NCBI RefSeq assembly: GCF_003286085.1 | Contig: NW_020825288.1 | Location: 6,572,001-6,636,000, forward strand | Origin: Drosophila persimilis | Taxonomy: Eukaryota > Arthropoda > Insecta > Diptera > Drosophilidae | DNA: 64,000 bases | Direction: 5' to 3' | In this document: positions 25,616-37,660 of the stretch, piece by piece | Position numbering within the stretch: the first letter of the stretch is position 1 | How the letters are laid out: each line of letters begins with the position of its first letter | Translations under genes and position numbers: made by a program | Notes under the pieces: model-generated | The model's database searches: none | The model's input: the letters and a program-made list of their open reading frames with translations, nothing else | Told to the model about the DNA's origin: nothing

Positions 25616-26140
25616 CTGACACTCTTCTTCCTTCTTTTGCGGGTCGTTACTCTCTTCATTTGGGTGTCATTTGGGCCGCAATTGCTCCTGAGTGAGTGAG
25701 AGAGAGCAGATATCGCTGAGAAAGTATGATAGTGGCCCTGACACTCTTCTCTCTTCTTTTGAGGGCCGTTACTCTCTTCATTTGCCTTTTCTTTGGGCCG
25801 CTGTGGCTCCAGAGCGAGTTGGAGAGAGGAGGTATTGCGGAGAGAGTATGGTAGTGGCCCAGTGGCTGTTCTTCACGTTTCTGACACTCTTCTTCCTTCT
25901 TTTGTGGGCCGTTACTCTCTTCATTTGGCTCTTCTTTAGGCCGCCATTGCTCCTGAGTGAGTGAGAGAGTGGATGCATCGCTGGGAGAGTATGATAGTGG
26001 CCCAGTGGCTGTTCTTCACGCTTCTGACACTCTTCTTCCTTCTTTTGTTGGCCGTTACGCTCTTCATTTGCCTCTTCTTTAGGCCGCCATTGCTCCAGAG
26101 CTCCAACAGAGAGCAGGTATGGCTAAGAGAGTGTCTTAAG
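25616..26140 (+). repeat. Four-unit tandem repeat of about 120-143 bp
   Basis: Units begin CTGACACTCTTCTTCCTTCT at about 25616, 25738, 25880 and 26023 (the second unit with one variant base). Each holds CGTTACTCTCTTCATTTG, a GGCCGC(C/T) segment and GAGAGTATGATAGTGGCC. Open frames in it encode repeated hydrophobic stretches, but these shift frame between units and have no gene context. Confidence 0.85.
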
Positions 26141-27834
26141 AGCAAGATGGCCCGTCATTTGTGCAATTGAGAGACCACTGTCTCTTCCAGAACCACTTCT
26201 CAGCTCACATTTTGCAAAGAAAGAACACTTCGAACGGCTGAACCGATATACCCCATTTTTGCTGCACAAAAAGCGGTTTAAAAAGGGCAAATGAAAAAGA
26301 AAACATCTGGCTACAAGGGTTAACATGCCTTCAACTGCCAACCGCAACAATTTCTACAGTCAAGCGCAACTTAATTTCAATATAAATAAATAAAAACACG
26401 AAGGAGTGTAAATCTTTTTGCTGGGTCCCTCGTCAAGGCAGCCCCCGAATGGTGGGGGGCCCTGGCATGGCCTGGGAATTGAAGGATGTATCTGAAAAAT
26501 ATCATTAGATAACGATAACTACTCGTGCAGCTTTCTGGGGCTGGCACAAATAATCCCATTTATGTACTTATTGCCGCCACACATCCGCCGTCAACAAGTT
26601 ATTGTCCGGACGAGGGCAGGTCCGTGTTTGGCTTTTGTCATTGCCACAGACATACATTCCAGCTATGTGTCATTGAAATTCAATAAGGACCACTGGCCCC
26701 CCCGCCCCCCCTCCCCCCCACGCACACGAACAATGTGTGTGTCGTCTTTTGCTTGGCCAATAACTTCTGCTTCGTGGGGCAGCCATGGATGCTGGATGCT
26801 GGCTGCTGGCTCTTCATCCGGCTTATGGCCCACAGAGGAGCTGGCTTTCGTATCTATGAAATTGATTTCCGCTTATGGCACTTTGCCCCCCCCTGCTAAC
26901 GAATGAATATTTATGTCTTGTGGCCTTCTTTTCCTGGCACTGTCTCTCACATTATGTTAATCTTTTGATTAAGCCTAGCCCTAGCCCCAGTCCTCTATTA
27001 ATTATGTTTACTTAATTAAATTCCAGTCTTTTGCACTGCCTTTCAAAAGGTGCTTAAATGTTTCCTTTGGCCTCAAGTTGTTAATTGCTCATAATTAGAT
27101 CTGCGGCACGCATTCGACCAAAAAAAAGAACTGACGGAAAGGAAAACCAAATGGTAAAAGCCCTGGCCGCAACTTCCTGGCAAAAGCTAATTAAAGGACT
27201 CGTGCAGCAGTTAATGCACTTTTAAAGGCATTTTTTGCGGCCACCCCACGCCCCCTTCCTCCACCCCTTTCCTGCTGCCACAATAAAACTAATTGACGGC
27301 AAAGTTCTTGGCTGACGGCTGCCGTCGAAAGCCCCTAATTGCAGTGGCAACTCCTCAGTGCATATAACTTCATCTTAATGGCAGGCAGGCAGGCAGGAAA
27401 TTTTTGCCATAATTAAATGGCACCACAGAGCGTATGAGCGATGCCGTTGCGTATACGTATGGGCCGACCGACCCCAAGTATTACTGGCCGCGAGTGCCAA
27501 TCACATTAGCGTTTAATTGTCCTACAAAGGCCCGACCGCAACAAACAGGGCGGGAGGGGGCGGGGCGGGGGGGCTAGGTCTGAGGCAAGCAAATTAACTA
27601 CAAATATGTCTGCCGGCCACACACACACCCACACCCCTCCCCCACGCGGCTGGTGAGGGGCAATGCATTGGTCACCCTATTAAAGGAATTTACTCTAAAT
27701 TGCGGCCGAAACTGTGGGCATGACCAATTTTGTGACAATTCGATTTAATGGAAGAGAATAAATCACGAAAAAAGACTCAAGTGCAGACCATCGAGGCCAC
27801 ATGAAAAGATACTTCCACTAAGATACTTAAATCA
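26141..27834. other. Intergenic DNA, no gene recognised
   Basis: The stretch 26930-27420 is AT-balanced with TAATTA cores (TTAATTATGTTTACTTAATT) and a short (GGCA)n at 27381-27396, and looks like ordinary conserved intergenic DNA. C and G runs flank 26697-26720 and 27550-27572. Confidence 0.4.
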
Positions 27835-28690
27835 GTGGATAGTTTTTCGTTAATCCGTTAAAAAAAATAATGGTTGGAAAATAGTAAAAAAAAAAAAAAA
27901 TATAGTAATATTAATATTTGGTAAATTTGGTAAAATATTTGGTAAAAAACAAAACAAAAACAACAAAATAATTAAAAATATAAAAAAAATTTTAATTAAA
28001 ATAATATTCAATTACAATTAAAATTAAAAAAAAAAATTACAGCGCAATAATCTTTAAAAAAAAATGCAAATATTACTGGTGGGTATTAGATTTAATTTTA
28101 TAAATTTTAGTAAAAGGAATAATAATTTTAATATATAAAGACATGCAAACAAACAACAAAAACCAACAAAATTATACAAAAAAAAATTAAAATAAAATAC
28201 CTAAAACACTTAAAAGTGTTATACAAAATATACAGTCCAAAAATATGAAGGATAAAAAAAAATAATAAAATAATGAAAAACAGCAACAAAAAAAAGAACT
28301 AAAATTAAAATTATTTTATATTAAGACTAAACAAATTTTATATTTTCTTTATTATTATTTAATTTATTAAATTTAAGGCTAATATAAAATATTCATACAT
28401 AAAAAATATTCAAGCACTAGCTACTATTGCCTATTAGCTTTCAGCTCTATTTTAATTATTAATTTATTATATTTTATTTTTAATAATAATTCTAAATCGA
28501 AAGTGACCGGCGCAATAATAATAAATTTAAACTTAAGGACATGGAATATAGCTTAAAATAAATACAGACAAAAACAATTAAAAAATAAAATTCATTTTTA
28601 ATATAAAACTCTTTTATTTCAATAATTAAACACATGAATTACCAAATATGAGAAACCAAAAATCTGAAATTAAATATGGCTTAGAAAGAC
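27835..28690. other. AT-rich intergenic block
   Basis: Poly-A-rich low-complexity DNA over more than 800 bp, with TTGGTAAA repeats near 27917-27945. No coding signal. Confidence 0.7.
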
Positions 28691-29368
28691 TGTTGAAAAT
28701 GCCTCATGCAACAGCAACAAAATGTCGTGCTGTTTGAAAAGGCGGCCACAATTAACCCATTGCCATTCCACTGTGCCGCGGACATGTACACATGCGGTCA
28801 GTGATTGAGTTGTTTCGCTTTTGGCCACTGATTTATTGCCCACCGCACAAAACGCGCTCAATATTATATTGAAACGTGCCAAATTGAATGCATTGCGCTC
28901 TCACTCTCTCTTTTTTTGGTTGGCAGTCAGCGGCCGAACAAAAGCAAATCGAGAATGCATTTTGAAAATCATGCCTAATTTTATCCAGCAATCACTCAGC
29001 CGCATGCCGCGAATACCCCGGCACATTTTCCCCCCATTTCCATTTCCATTTCGCACACGGCCGGGAAACCGTTCTTGAATAAATCGTGGCCGTGTTGAGT
29101 GTGCGAAAACTGAAATTGCACTTCATTAAATAACCATCAAAACAACTCAATAAAATACTAAATTCTCGCAGCGAGCACGAAACTAACTGCGGCCACTCAC
29201 AGATGCACATGTGTGTGTGTAAGGGTGTGGGTGTGTGTGGGAGGGGGGTATACATCTATCTGTATACATATATCCCCAAATAACAAAAAAAAAAACAATA
29301 AAAATAAAACAAATGGGGGTAAACTTTTTCAATTTAACTACGATTACATTGCGCGGTCTAGGCCGCCT

Positions 29369-29408
<40 letters not shown>

Positions 29409-29880
29409 GCACTCCTATTTGGTTGAATTCACTGACAAACTCCGTCAAGGCTGCTTTGGGCTTGTTTGTGGGCAAGGGGGAGCTTTCAGGGGCTGCCGCT
29501 GCTGCTGCTCTCCGGCTCTGTTGATATTTGAGCGATGGCAGCCATTTAGGCAGATGCTTTCCCAACTCAAATGCATACTAATTTAATCAAATGCAGTCCA
29601 TCAATGACTGAGAACTAAAAGCGCTTCCAATAGCAGCTGCCATCCATCCACACATACGTCCATATATGTTTGCATGTGTGTACGTCCATCGTACGAGTTT
29701 GTGTCAGCTTTCATTAGGGCATCTGTCGCCACTTGACAGCCAAGTGAGACGAATTCGAAGGAGTTAGCGTCACTACTCGTATAAAGTAGATGAAGCATCA
29801 CGAGATGGACTGTAATCGGATAGATGGAACGAACAAATGCATTACGAATGCCAGCAATAGAGACACAGACAACAAAGAAT
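28691..29880. other. Intergenic DNA with (CA)n microsatellites
   Basis: (GT)n near 29211-29240 and (CA)n at 29373-29405. No gene is recognised. Confidence 0.5.
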
Positions 29881-30205
29881 GACCAGCTACCGACTAGAAA
29901 GGCACAGCATACCAAGGGCAAAGAGCAAAAACAACAAGCCCACCCGATCTGCTCTCACTGAGCCGAACACCTTTTCTGTTCTCGCTTTCGTTTAAGCACG
30001 ATTGAACACGTCTGCCTCTCGCTTTTGTGGTGTGGTGTGTGAGGAGAGCGGGAGAGAAAAAAGAAGGACCAGCTACGACTAGAAAGGTACTGCGTAGCCA
30101 AGGGCAAACAGCAACACCGAACACTTTTTCTGCTTTGGCTTTCGTTTAGGCACGATTGAACACGTCTGTCTCTCGCTTTTGTGGTGCGGGATCTCTCCAG
30201 CACAA
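29881..30205 (-). repeat. Repeat family R1, two tandem deleted copies in inverse orientation
   Basis: Two units (29881-30065 and 30067-30205) both begin GACCAGCTA(C)CGACTAGAAAGG and contain CGAACAC(C/T)TTTTCTG and GCACGATTGAACACGTCTG. These strings match the reverse complement of the repeat at 15283-15655 (GCCGAACACCTTTTCT and GCACGATTGAACACGTCTGT), with the intervening part deleted. Relics of the end module (GCAAAAAGCAAAAGCAAAA) follow near 30257. Confidence 0.75.
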
Positions 30206-31909
30206 GCAGGTGCATACACACACACACACACATATGGCAGCCGATGATCGTCCGCGCAAAAAGCAAAAGCAAAACGAAAGACGAGCAAAAAAAAGTCATT
30301 GCTTCAGTGGAGAACGGCGAGAAACGAATGTTGTTTTTGTTTTCGTCCACTTTGCATTGTGTCGGTTTTTTTTTTGCGTAAACAGTTTCTCCTGCCTTAC
30401 ATTTTTTTTTTATTTATGGAATATGTGGGATTTATATTGCCAATATAGTAAATAATTCACCATGAATATGTATGCAGTCGACAATCGATTTAATATTCAA
30501 CTTGTCTTTGATGCAAAATTCTATTTGTGCACGGGCCCGTAACCTCAAGGAAAATCCCCTCCCCCCCCCCTCCTCAAGGCCAACAACAGAATTCATTAAT
30601 AATTCGAAACGTTAAGTGGAAGCAGCCAAAGTCAGACAGTCGGTGGCGTTCGGGTTGGTCAGTCGTCAGTCATAAATAGGAGATAAATAAATGGCATAAA
30701 AGTTGGTCTCTGGCTCTGCGGCTGTCAGATAAAATGCCTTTGGTCAAAGGGGACGAGGGGAGGGGAGGACGAAAGAGGAATGGGGAAGGACATTCCAAGT
30801 TTGTGGCTTTTGTTTGGCCAAGTTTTCGCATTGTTTTGCGGTATGGCAGGGCATTCTTTCTGGCAAAGGCAATATGCAGTAATTATTAAGATTAATACTC
30901 CTAATACGTGTCCGTGTGTGTGTGTGTGTGTGTGTGTGTGAGTGAGCAGGTCTGATGTGTTTTTAATGAGTTTGAGAGGCACAAAAGTCTCTAGCAATTA
31001 AAGCCCATTAATTAATATTAAATATTTCAATGGCAATTAAATGAAATATTTCTTAAAAGATGCCACAGGAAAACTTTTGGGCCAAATGAAAATTTCATTA
31101 ACCGCAGAAACCGAATGGATTCTCCGACTCCAACTATCCCATCCATTTACCATTCAAATTGGTAGTGAAAAAGTTTTTGACTTTACCAACCCCCAGCCCT
31201 AAGAAAAACAGGACTAGGACGAGGGACACATGTTACAAAATTAGCAAATAAATTTCAAGTACGACCAAAGTTGCCGCCCGCATTCCAAATGCAAATGAAA
31301 TGCACGCGATTGTTGATCAAGGGGTGGGGGGGGGGGGGAAAGGGAGGCTATAGCCCGAGCTCCCATGCTGCATTTCTTATGAGTGGAGGAGAGCATGAAA
31401 ATATTTTCCAAGGCATTTCAATTTGGCCCCGCAATACGCGTAATTGAAATTTGCATTTGTATGCGAGGGAGGGGGGTATGCCCCGGTACGGTCGGCAAAA
31501 CAAAAGCAAAACCGTAAAGAAAATCAAATGAATGAAAAACGAAGCAGCCTGCACAGACTGGGATCCAAGAGAGAGAGAAAGAGAGAGAAGTAAAGTAGAA
31601 GAAAAAGCAGAGTTCCTTTTTCGCCGGGAAGAAAGACCAATTAAGAGCCGCGGCCTGGAATTTTGATTGCGGTCCGCCGTCGGGCCAGGAATCTACTCTC
31701 GCAGCCAGGGCCGCCAAGAAGGTAATGAAAATCGTGGGACCTGCTCCTTTCTTTGGTCACTCTCTTGGGACATTCGGTTGGCACGTGCTGACGTTTTATT
31801 TATGAGAGGAAAATCAGCCAGAAAGGTGGTCTTCTTCGGCCAAAAGGAAATAAGTAGAGGATTCAAGGGTTTTTTAAATAGGACTTTTCGATTCACAAAA
31901 TGTTCAAAA
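30206..31909. other. Intergenic DNA, no gene recognised
   Basis: Contains (CA)n at 30217-30231, (GT)n at 30914-30941, a 13-base G run at 31326-31338, a (GA)n tract near 31568-31590, and no recognisable exon. Confidence 0.5.
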
Positions 31910-32400
31910 ATATCAGTTTTTCGTTTTTAATTTAATTATTTTACAATACATAAACTATACAACAAAATAGAATAAAGCACATAATGGATTTTCCGACAAT
32001 AAACAAAGTTTTAAAATTCGTTAATACATTTTTAATTTAAATTTCTATTTTAATTTAAATAAATTATAAATTGTATTTGAATATAAACAGATTTTTGTTT
32101 ATTAAAAGAAAAAAAGAAAATAATATAATATAAAGAATACTATTAAAAAAAATTCGAAAATCGGTATAATATTTTTAATAAAAAGAATAAAATAATGTAA
32201 AATAAAAGGTACCATTTTAAACAAATTTAGAAATCCGTCTTAAATTTTTAATATAAAATAATATACAATTTAAAAATACAATTAAAAAAAAACGGTAAAA
32301 ATCGGGTTTACATTTGAAAATGAATATTGTTTACTTTTATTGATAAAAAATATTGATTTCTTGGTCAAACCAAAATTTATCAATTTTGATTATCTCTTTA
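31910..32400. other. AT-rich intergenic block
   Basis: Low-complexity A/T-rich sequence with no coding signal. Confidence 0.65.
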
Positions 32401-32825
32401 AAATCGTTTTTTACCGCGCGAAGCCTTGACATTCAAGCAAATCGAAAACTTTACACAAAAAACATCGAAGGAAATTCTGTAGTACCCTGTGGGGGGGGGG
32501 GGGAATCACCTGAGTCAACACTTTTGCATGTCCAGGCCATGACCTCCGCCAAAAAGATTCCAAAGAATTCGCCAAACAAGCCAAAAAGGGCCATAAAAAA
32601 ACAACCTCACCGACCATCGGGACCGCAAATTGTTTTAAGCCAAAACAACAAGAAGCTGCAGCAGGATGTCCACTGCAGAGGGCGGGGGGGGAGGGGGGCA
32701 TCCCCTCTAAAATCCAAGGCCAAGTTTGGGGTAATTCTGTGGCCTGGCCAACGGCCGGGGAGGGGGGGGCTGAGCAATGGAACCGTAAATTCTATGGCAA
32801 GACTTGATTAAATTCGCATGCAACG

Positions 32826-33115
32826 ATGACCGGGGTCACCAACCATCCCCCTCTCTCTCTGGGTTGGGGTCACCAACCATACCCCTCTCTCTCTCTGGGT
32901 TGGGGTCACCAACCATACCCCTCACTCTCTCTGGGCAGGGCCCACCTTTCCCTCTCTCTCTTGGCAGGGCCCACCTTCACCTCTCTCTAGGCAGGGCCCT
33001 CCTTTCCCTCCCCCTCTTGGCAGGTCCCACCTTCCCCTCTCTCTCTAGGCAGGGCCCTCCTTTCCCTCTCTCTCTAGGCAGGGCCCACCTCCTCCCCTCT
33101 CTTGCCGCCTGGTCT
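32826..33115 (+). repeat. Two adjacent pyrimidine-rich tandem arrays
   Basis: The first has units of about 36-38 bp with GGGTTGGGGTCACCAACCAT and CCCCTCTCTCTCT (three copies; a lone relic, GGGTTGGGGTCCCTGACCAT, lies near 33270). It passes into units of about 28-31 bp with GGCAGGGCCCACCTT and CCCTCTCTCTC (about six copies). Confidence 0.82.
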
Positions 33116-34084
33116 GGCTGGGAGGGCCCAAACAAAGGCGCCTATTGCTGGAATTTCTTGGCTATTTGCAAGCCCTGCTTTTGGCCCTGCTTCTGACTGT
33201 TTCTGCCTCTCCCTTTAACGTGCCTTAATGAAGTTTCAGTGTCACAGGCCGCCCCCCCACCCTGCGAAAGGGTTGGGGTCCCTGACCATGCCCATTCCCC
33301 GTTAATTTTCTGATGTAAAAGCAACTTTAAACTTTAATAAGTGTGTCCGTGTGGCAGCATTTAACTTTGGCAGCTTTTCGTTGATTTTTCACCCACTCTA
33401 AGCCAGCCACCCACCCACTTACGCCCACCACCGCACCCCCACACTCTGGCCACCATCGGGCCACCTTCTTTTTTCTATGGAACTTGGCTAAAATATGCTT
33501 CACAAGACTTGAAAGGATTTCAAGTAATGAAAAAGAAGCGAAAAAGAAAAATGCATCCAACAAGTAACCCACACACAGACGGGGGGGAGGGGGAGTGGCA
33601 GGGGGGGGGGGGGGGTGGGTGGTTTTTGGGGTAAATTTAACGAAGCTTAACCTCATTCAATGCGAAAATACACTTTACGTGTACTTTGGCGCTGTCATTT
33701 CGGGGGCGCAGCTCCAACCAGCTCTCGAGGGCCAGCAATTGTGCAAATACTTTGCGCCGAAAAGAGTGCTGTGGCAGGGGGCAGGGGGCAGGGGGGCAGG
33801 GGGCATGGGGCGGGGGGCACGGGGTAGGGCTCGGGGGGCACGGGGTAATGGTGGCAGAGAAAACTTCTTTCGCAAACTTAAATTCGGAGGCAGAATGATG
33901 AATGATCCAAACGTTCATCGGATACTCGTCCTGTAAGTATCTCCATTTCTCTCTCTCTCTCCCTCTCCCCCTCTCTCTCTCTCTCTCGCACTTTCCACCT
34001 GTTTAAACCCTCTCACGTTCACCCGTTTGATGTTGCCGCTGCTTGTTAGAAAATATATTTGATTTGGCCGCTTGTGGCATGCAA
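33116..34084. other. Intergenic DNA with strong G-tracts
   Basis: A 15-base G run at 33601-33615 and a GGGGGCA-type tract at 33777-33846 (ten or more G-runs separated by 1-3 bases) are quadruplex-prone. A (CT)n run lies at about 33947-33990. Confidence 0.6.
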
Positions 34085-34880
34085 AATATACACCAAGAGA
34101 AAAAATTCTTAAAAATTAACAAAAAAAAATAATTTCCCAGATAGAAGACAAAAAAAATATATACAATTATAAAATATTAATATTTAAACTTTGATTTGAT
34201 TCTTAAAATCATACCAATATATTTTCGAAGAGAATGGAAATGGTAAAAGAAAGACCTTTCACTTACTTCATAAATATATTTCATATTTAAATTAAATATT
34301 TTAATAAATAACAAAAAAAGAAAGTGCCATCATAAATACATATCACAACTAAATTAAATATTTTCCTAACTAAAAAAATTGCTCTCGCTTACTTCATAAA
34401 TATATCTCATAATTAAATTAAATATTTTAATTTAATTTTAAAAATAAATATTTAAAAAAATAAAAAAGCAAGGTGCCATCACAAATATATTTCATAATTA
34501 AATAAAATATTTTCATAATTCGATTAAAAATAGCTAGTAAAAATTTAATATGATTTTAATTTTTTGTTAATTATATTTTATTTCTATTTTATTTTTTTTT
34601 TTATACTAAATGTTTCATATATAAATTAAATATGGGCCGTCCCAACAAAAAACTTTTTTAATATAATTTTCAATGATTCAATTTATAAGAATATATGTAT
34701 TTGATTAAAATATTTTCATATTTAAGAAAAATAAATATATTTCGTATTTAAATTTAATATATTCATGGATTATTCATTAGATTTGATATTTCATACAATT
34801 TTAATAAATTCTATTTAATTTGTAGTATTTTTTTATTTACTTAAATTAAATACGTGCCTTGCCAAAAGTCTTTAAAATAT
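34085..34880. repeat. AT-rich block with internal degenerate tandem repeats (family R2)
   Basis: Repeated CATAAATATATTTCATA and AATTAAATTAAATATTTT strings occur at 34268-34530, and GTGCCATCA appears at about 34324 and 34471. An AAATACG(T)GCC...CAAAAG motif at about 34628 and 34848 recurs at 51533, linking this block to the one at 51.3 kb. Confidence 0.6.
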
Positions 34881-35378
34881 AATTTTTTTTATATATATTT
34901 TTCAATTATAAGAGGAGGCCCTCGCGCATACCCCCGGCTCACTCGCTTTGCTACAAAGACCCAAAAACTCTTAAATATAATAGAGGAATTTTTAAATGTC
35001 ATTGACTGGAAACTGAAAGTGCGGCGGCGGCGGCAACACGAGACTCCCACCCACCGATTGCGACACTTGGCAGAGACATGCCCCAACCACCCCCCACCCC
35101 CACCCCCTGTGCCACACACCGCAAGCACTGGCGGTGTGTCATCGGAGTGGCCGCGACATTGGCCGCAACGAGTGGAAAATGGGAAATGTGATACGAAGCG
35201 GAGGGAAAAACTTGATGGAAAATCAAATGTAAGACGAGGATGCCACAATGCCGACAATCGAGAGATCGGATCGCTGCACAGGCATCTCAAAGATACCAGA
35301 TACGAGAGCGCCAGGCGGAACAACAAGTGAAAGTGGGGGCTCGGGAGGAGGCCAATGAACTCCATGTGTGGGCCCTGC
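34881..35378. other. Upstream region of VPV gene A
   Basis: GC-richer than the block to its left, with a CCCCCCACCCCCACCCCC tract near 35090-35107. It is the likely place for promoter-proximal control elements; no specific site is supported. Confidence 0.35.
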
Positions 35379-35385
35379 TATAAAA
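35379..35385 (+). promoter_or_regulatory. TATA box of VPV gene A
   Basis: TATAAAA sits 126 nt upstream of the ATG and predicts a start near 35410. Strong TATA boxes are common in insect cuticle-type genes that are expressed in bursts. The paralog has the same arrangement. Confidence 0.7.
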
Positions 35386-35504
35386 ACCCCAACGCGTTGC
35401 AGGGAATTTTACATTTGAAAGCGGACACACGGCCACAGCAGTGGCACACGCACTCGAGCGCCAAGGATTAGCACACGACAGGACGGACAGGACACGACGG
35501 GAAC

Positions 35505-36809
35505 ATGAGGCCTCCTCCCGGCTCTGGCCAACATGCCAACAGTTCATTAACGATCTATGCATTAATGTGGCTCCTGCTATCCATAACAATGAGCGGCGGC
35601 CTCCAAGTGGCGCAGGGCCTGCCCCTGCAACATGGCAGAGGCAATTACCAGGACACTGGCCTGGACACGGAGTCGTTGGCGGGATTAACAGGATATACAC
35701 GAAATTATTATGGCACTTTTGGTGGCAGCGATGACCTGGCAAGGGCCACGGCCGTCACATATGGAAATTATGCCCCACCCCAGGCCTGGTCCGGATTTGT
35801 GCCCCACTCGCAGCCTGGACCGCGTGGCGATATCGATTTTGTCATTAATACGGGAAATTATGAGGCTGGTCCGGGTCCTGGTGCCTATCAAAGCTATGGA
35901 TATCAGTCGCCGACGCCGCGGGTGGCCACGCCCTACGGTCATTACCATTTCGAACAAATTTCTAATTATCGCGACGAAACTGGCGAGCAAGAGGACCAGC
36001 CGTCGAGTGCCTATGCCAGGATCAAAGAGCGCCAAACATGGTCGAATCCAGTGAAGCGACAGCAGGAGGAGGCACAGTATCGGCAGGGGGAGGAGGGGGA
36101 GAGCAGGGGGCAGCAGGAGGTGAGGGAACGGCAACAAGGAGTGAGGGAAAGGCAGCAGGACCCAGGGGAGGTGAGGGACCGCCACCAGGAGCCGAGGGAC
36201 CGCCACCAGGACCCGAGAGACCGCCACCAGGACCCCAGGGAACTGAGGAACCTTTACCACGACAACCCCGATCAACAGCTGCTCTACTCCCACGTCGATT
36301 TGCAGCTGGCAGATCTGCCCAAAGCCCGTGACTTCCTGCCACCGATCACCAGCAGCGTGCACCACACGCCCTCCAGCAGCCAGGCCCTGGCCGGAGTGCC
36401 TCTAAGCAAACACATCGAGACCATCCGACAAGTGCCCGTCCCGCACTACCAGAAGCAGTTGGTGCCCTACAAACAGACGTTGCAGCTGCAGGTGCCACGC
36501 ACCGTTATAGCCGCCGTGCCCAAGCCGGTGGCCATCAAGGTGCCCGTCACCAGGACAGTGGCTGTGCCACAGCTGCAGGAGGTGAAGATACCCATCGAGA
36601 GGATCCAGCCAGTGCCGGTGGAGCGTCCCATGCCGTTTGTGGTGGAGCGACGGGTGCCCTATCGGGTGGAGAAGGCGGTGGCCACGCCCGTCTACTATCC
36701 GTATCCGGTTAAGGTGCCGGTGGTCAGGACGGTGGTGCACAAGCAGCAGCCGCAGCACCACCACTACCACCATCCAGGGGGCTGGGGCACCAATCATCTG
36801 TTGGGCTGA
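35505..36809 (+). CDS. Secreted cuticle/matrix-like protein with C-terminal VPV repeats (gene A)
   Basis: The protein is 434 aa and I do not recognise a specific ortholog. It has a likely signal peptide (h-region LTIYALMWLLLSIT, residues 15-28; cleavage near VAQG/LPLQ, about 38). A Gly/Tyr/Pro-rich segment follows (40-165, including PYGHYHFEQISNY at 143-155). Next is a hydrophilic segment of tandem R-E-R-Q-Q and R-D-R-H-Q-D-P heptads (about 205-246). The C-terminal domain (about 297-414) is made of alternating VPV, PVE(K/R) and VPY units ending PVKVPVVRTVVHK, with a His-rich tail. This architecture is typical of insect cuticle or apical extracellular matrix proteins (Vajk-like in style; assignment uncertain). 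The C-terminal domain and the Y-x-(F/Y)-E-(Q/K)-I-S motif are shared with the convergent gene at 48805-50107, so the two are paralogs. The ATG is chosen because it lies about 95 nt after the expected TATA-directed start, has A at -3, and precedes the signal peptide. No intron is evident in the coding part. Confidence 0.85.
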   Translation: MRPPPGSGQHANSSLTIYALMWLLLSITMSGGLQVAQGLPLQHGRGNYQDTGLDTESLAGLTGYTRNYYGTFGGSDDLARATAVTYGNYAPPQAWSGFVPHSQPGPRGDIDFVINTGNYEAGPGPGAYQSYGYQSPTPRVATPYGHYHFEQISNYRDETGEQEDQPSSAYARIKERQTWSNPVKRQQEEAQYRQGEEGESRGQQEVRERQQGVRERQQDPGEVRDRHQEPRDRHQDPRDRHQDPRELRNLYHDNPDQQLLYSHVDLQLADLPKARDFLPPITSSVHHTPSSSQALAGVPLSKHIETIRQVPVPHYQKQLVPYKQTLQLQVPRTVIAAVPKPVAIKVPVTRTVAVPQLQEVKIPIERIQPVPVERPMPFVVERRVPYRVEKAVATPVYYPYPVKVPVVRTVVHKQQPQHHHYHHPGGWGTNHLLG

Positions 36810-36861
36810 GAAAAACTTGTATTCTTTATGCATAAAATCGTATGATGGTTGGGTCTTAAAT

Positions 36862-36867
36862 AATAAA
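36862..36867 (+). terminator. Poly(A) signal AATAAA of VPV gene A
   Basis: A canonical AATAAA lies 53 nt after the stop codon and is followed by a GT/T-rich stretch (TTCTTTGTGTTGTTT) of the kind found downstream of cleavage sites. Confidence 0.65.
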
Positions 36868-36869
36868 TT

Positions 36870-37660
36870 CTTTGTGTTGTTTCCAGACCCCGAAAGTAAT
36901 TGCAATTAGTGTCTAAAAGAAAGGCTAAGACTTCTTGGCCAAAAACAAGACATCCCAAAGTCCGAATGGAAGTTGACGGCGGGCGTCGGGCGTCGAGAAT
37001 CGTGGCCAAAATCGGAGTCGAGAGGTCCCAAATGAAGAAAAGTAGCTGGAGTAAAACTTTTTAATTGAGCTAAAATCCAACAAATGCGGCTAATAAATAT
37101 GTATTGGGGAGGGGAGGGGGGTTGGAGGGGGTTTTGGGGGTTGGTGTTGGCCAAAAGTAGCGAAAGTGCAAGAAAATGCAGCGGCTAATTGCCAAATGTA
37201 ACTGCAACTGCAACAAGAAGTTTCTGGCAATAGAGGAGGGGCGGGGGGCAGAGAGGGAGAGGCAGGAGTAGAGGCAGGGCGCAGAGGGAGAGGCAGGAGG
37301 CAGGGACAGCGACAGGAGGCACTGGGCACTGGGCACGGGGCACGTGGCAGGGTCTCCTACAATGACGCACAAAATAAACGCAACGTTCAGCTTCAGCGAG
37401 GCGTTAACGGCATCAGCAACAGCAACAGAATTAGCCAAAAAGTAAAGTTGTTACCCCAGACCGGGCCAAAGGGGGGGTAACTTCTTGCGGAAAGTGCTGC
37501 AAGTTATTGCCGGCTAATGAAATTAACTCTAATTGACGTGGGAGCTGCACTCGCGAAGGGGGGTAGCAGGGAGTCTAGCAAATAAGGTATAAAATTTAAG
37601 AAAAATTAAGTGGGAACTCTTTGAAACATGAATGACATGAATGTTAAGCTTTTAAGCGGC
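36870..37660. other. Intergenic DNA downstream of VPV gene A
   Basis: Contains a GGGGAGGGGAGGGGGGTTGG tract at 37107-37126 and a GAGGCAGG(A/C)-type short tandem at about 37250-37305. No gene is recognised. Confidence 0.5.

Noticed and set aside
34854-35330. 158-codon frames on both strands upstream of gene A
   Set aside because: The plus frame begins in AT-rich repeat and ends in a C-rich tract; the minus frame is its complement. Both overlap the probable promoter region of gene A.
36038-36365. Gly/Pro-rich and minus-strand frames inside gene A
   Set aside because: These are shadows of the purine-rich repeat region of gene A in other frames.
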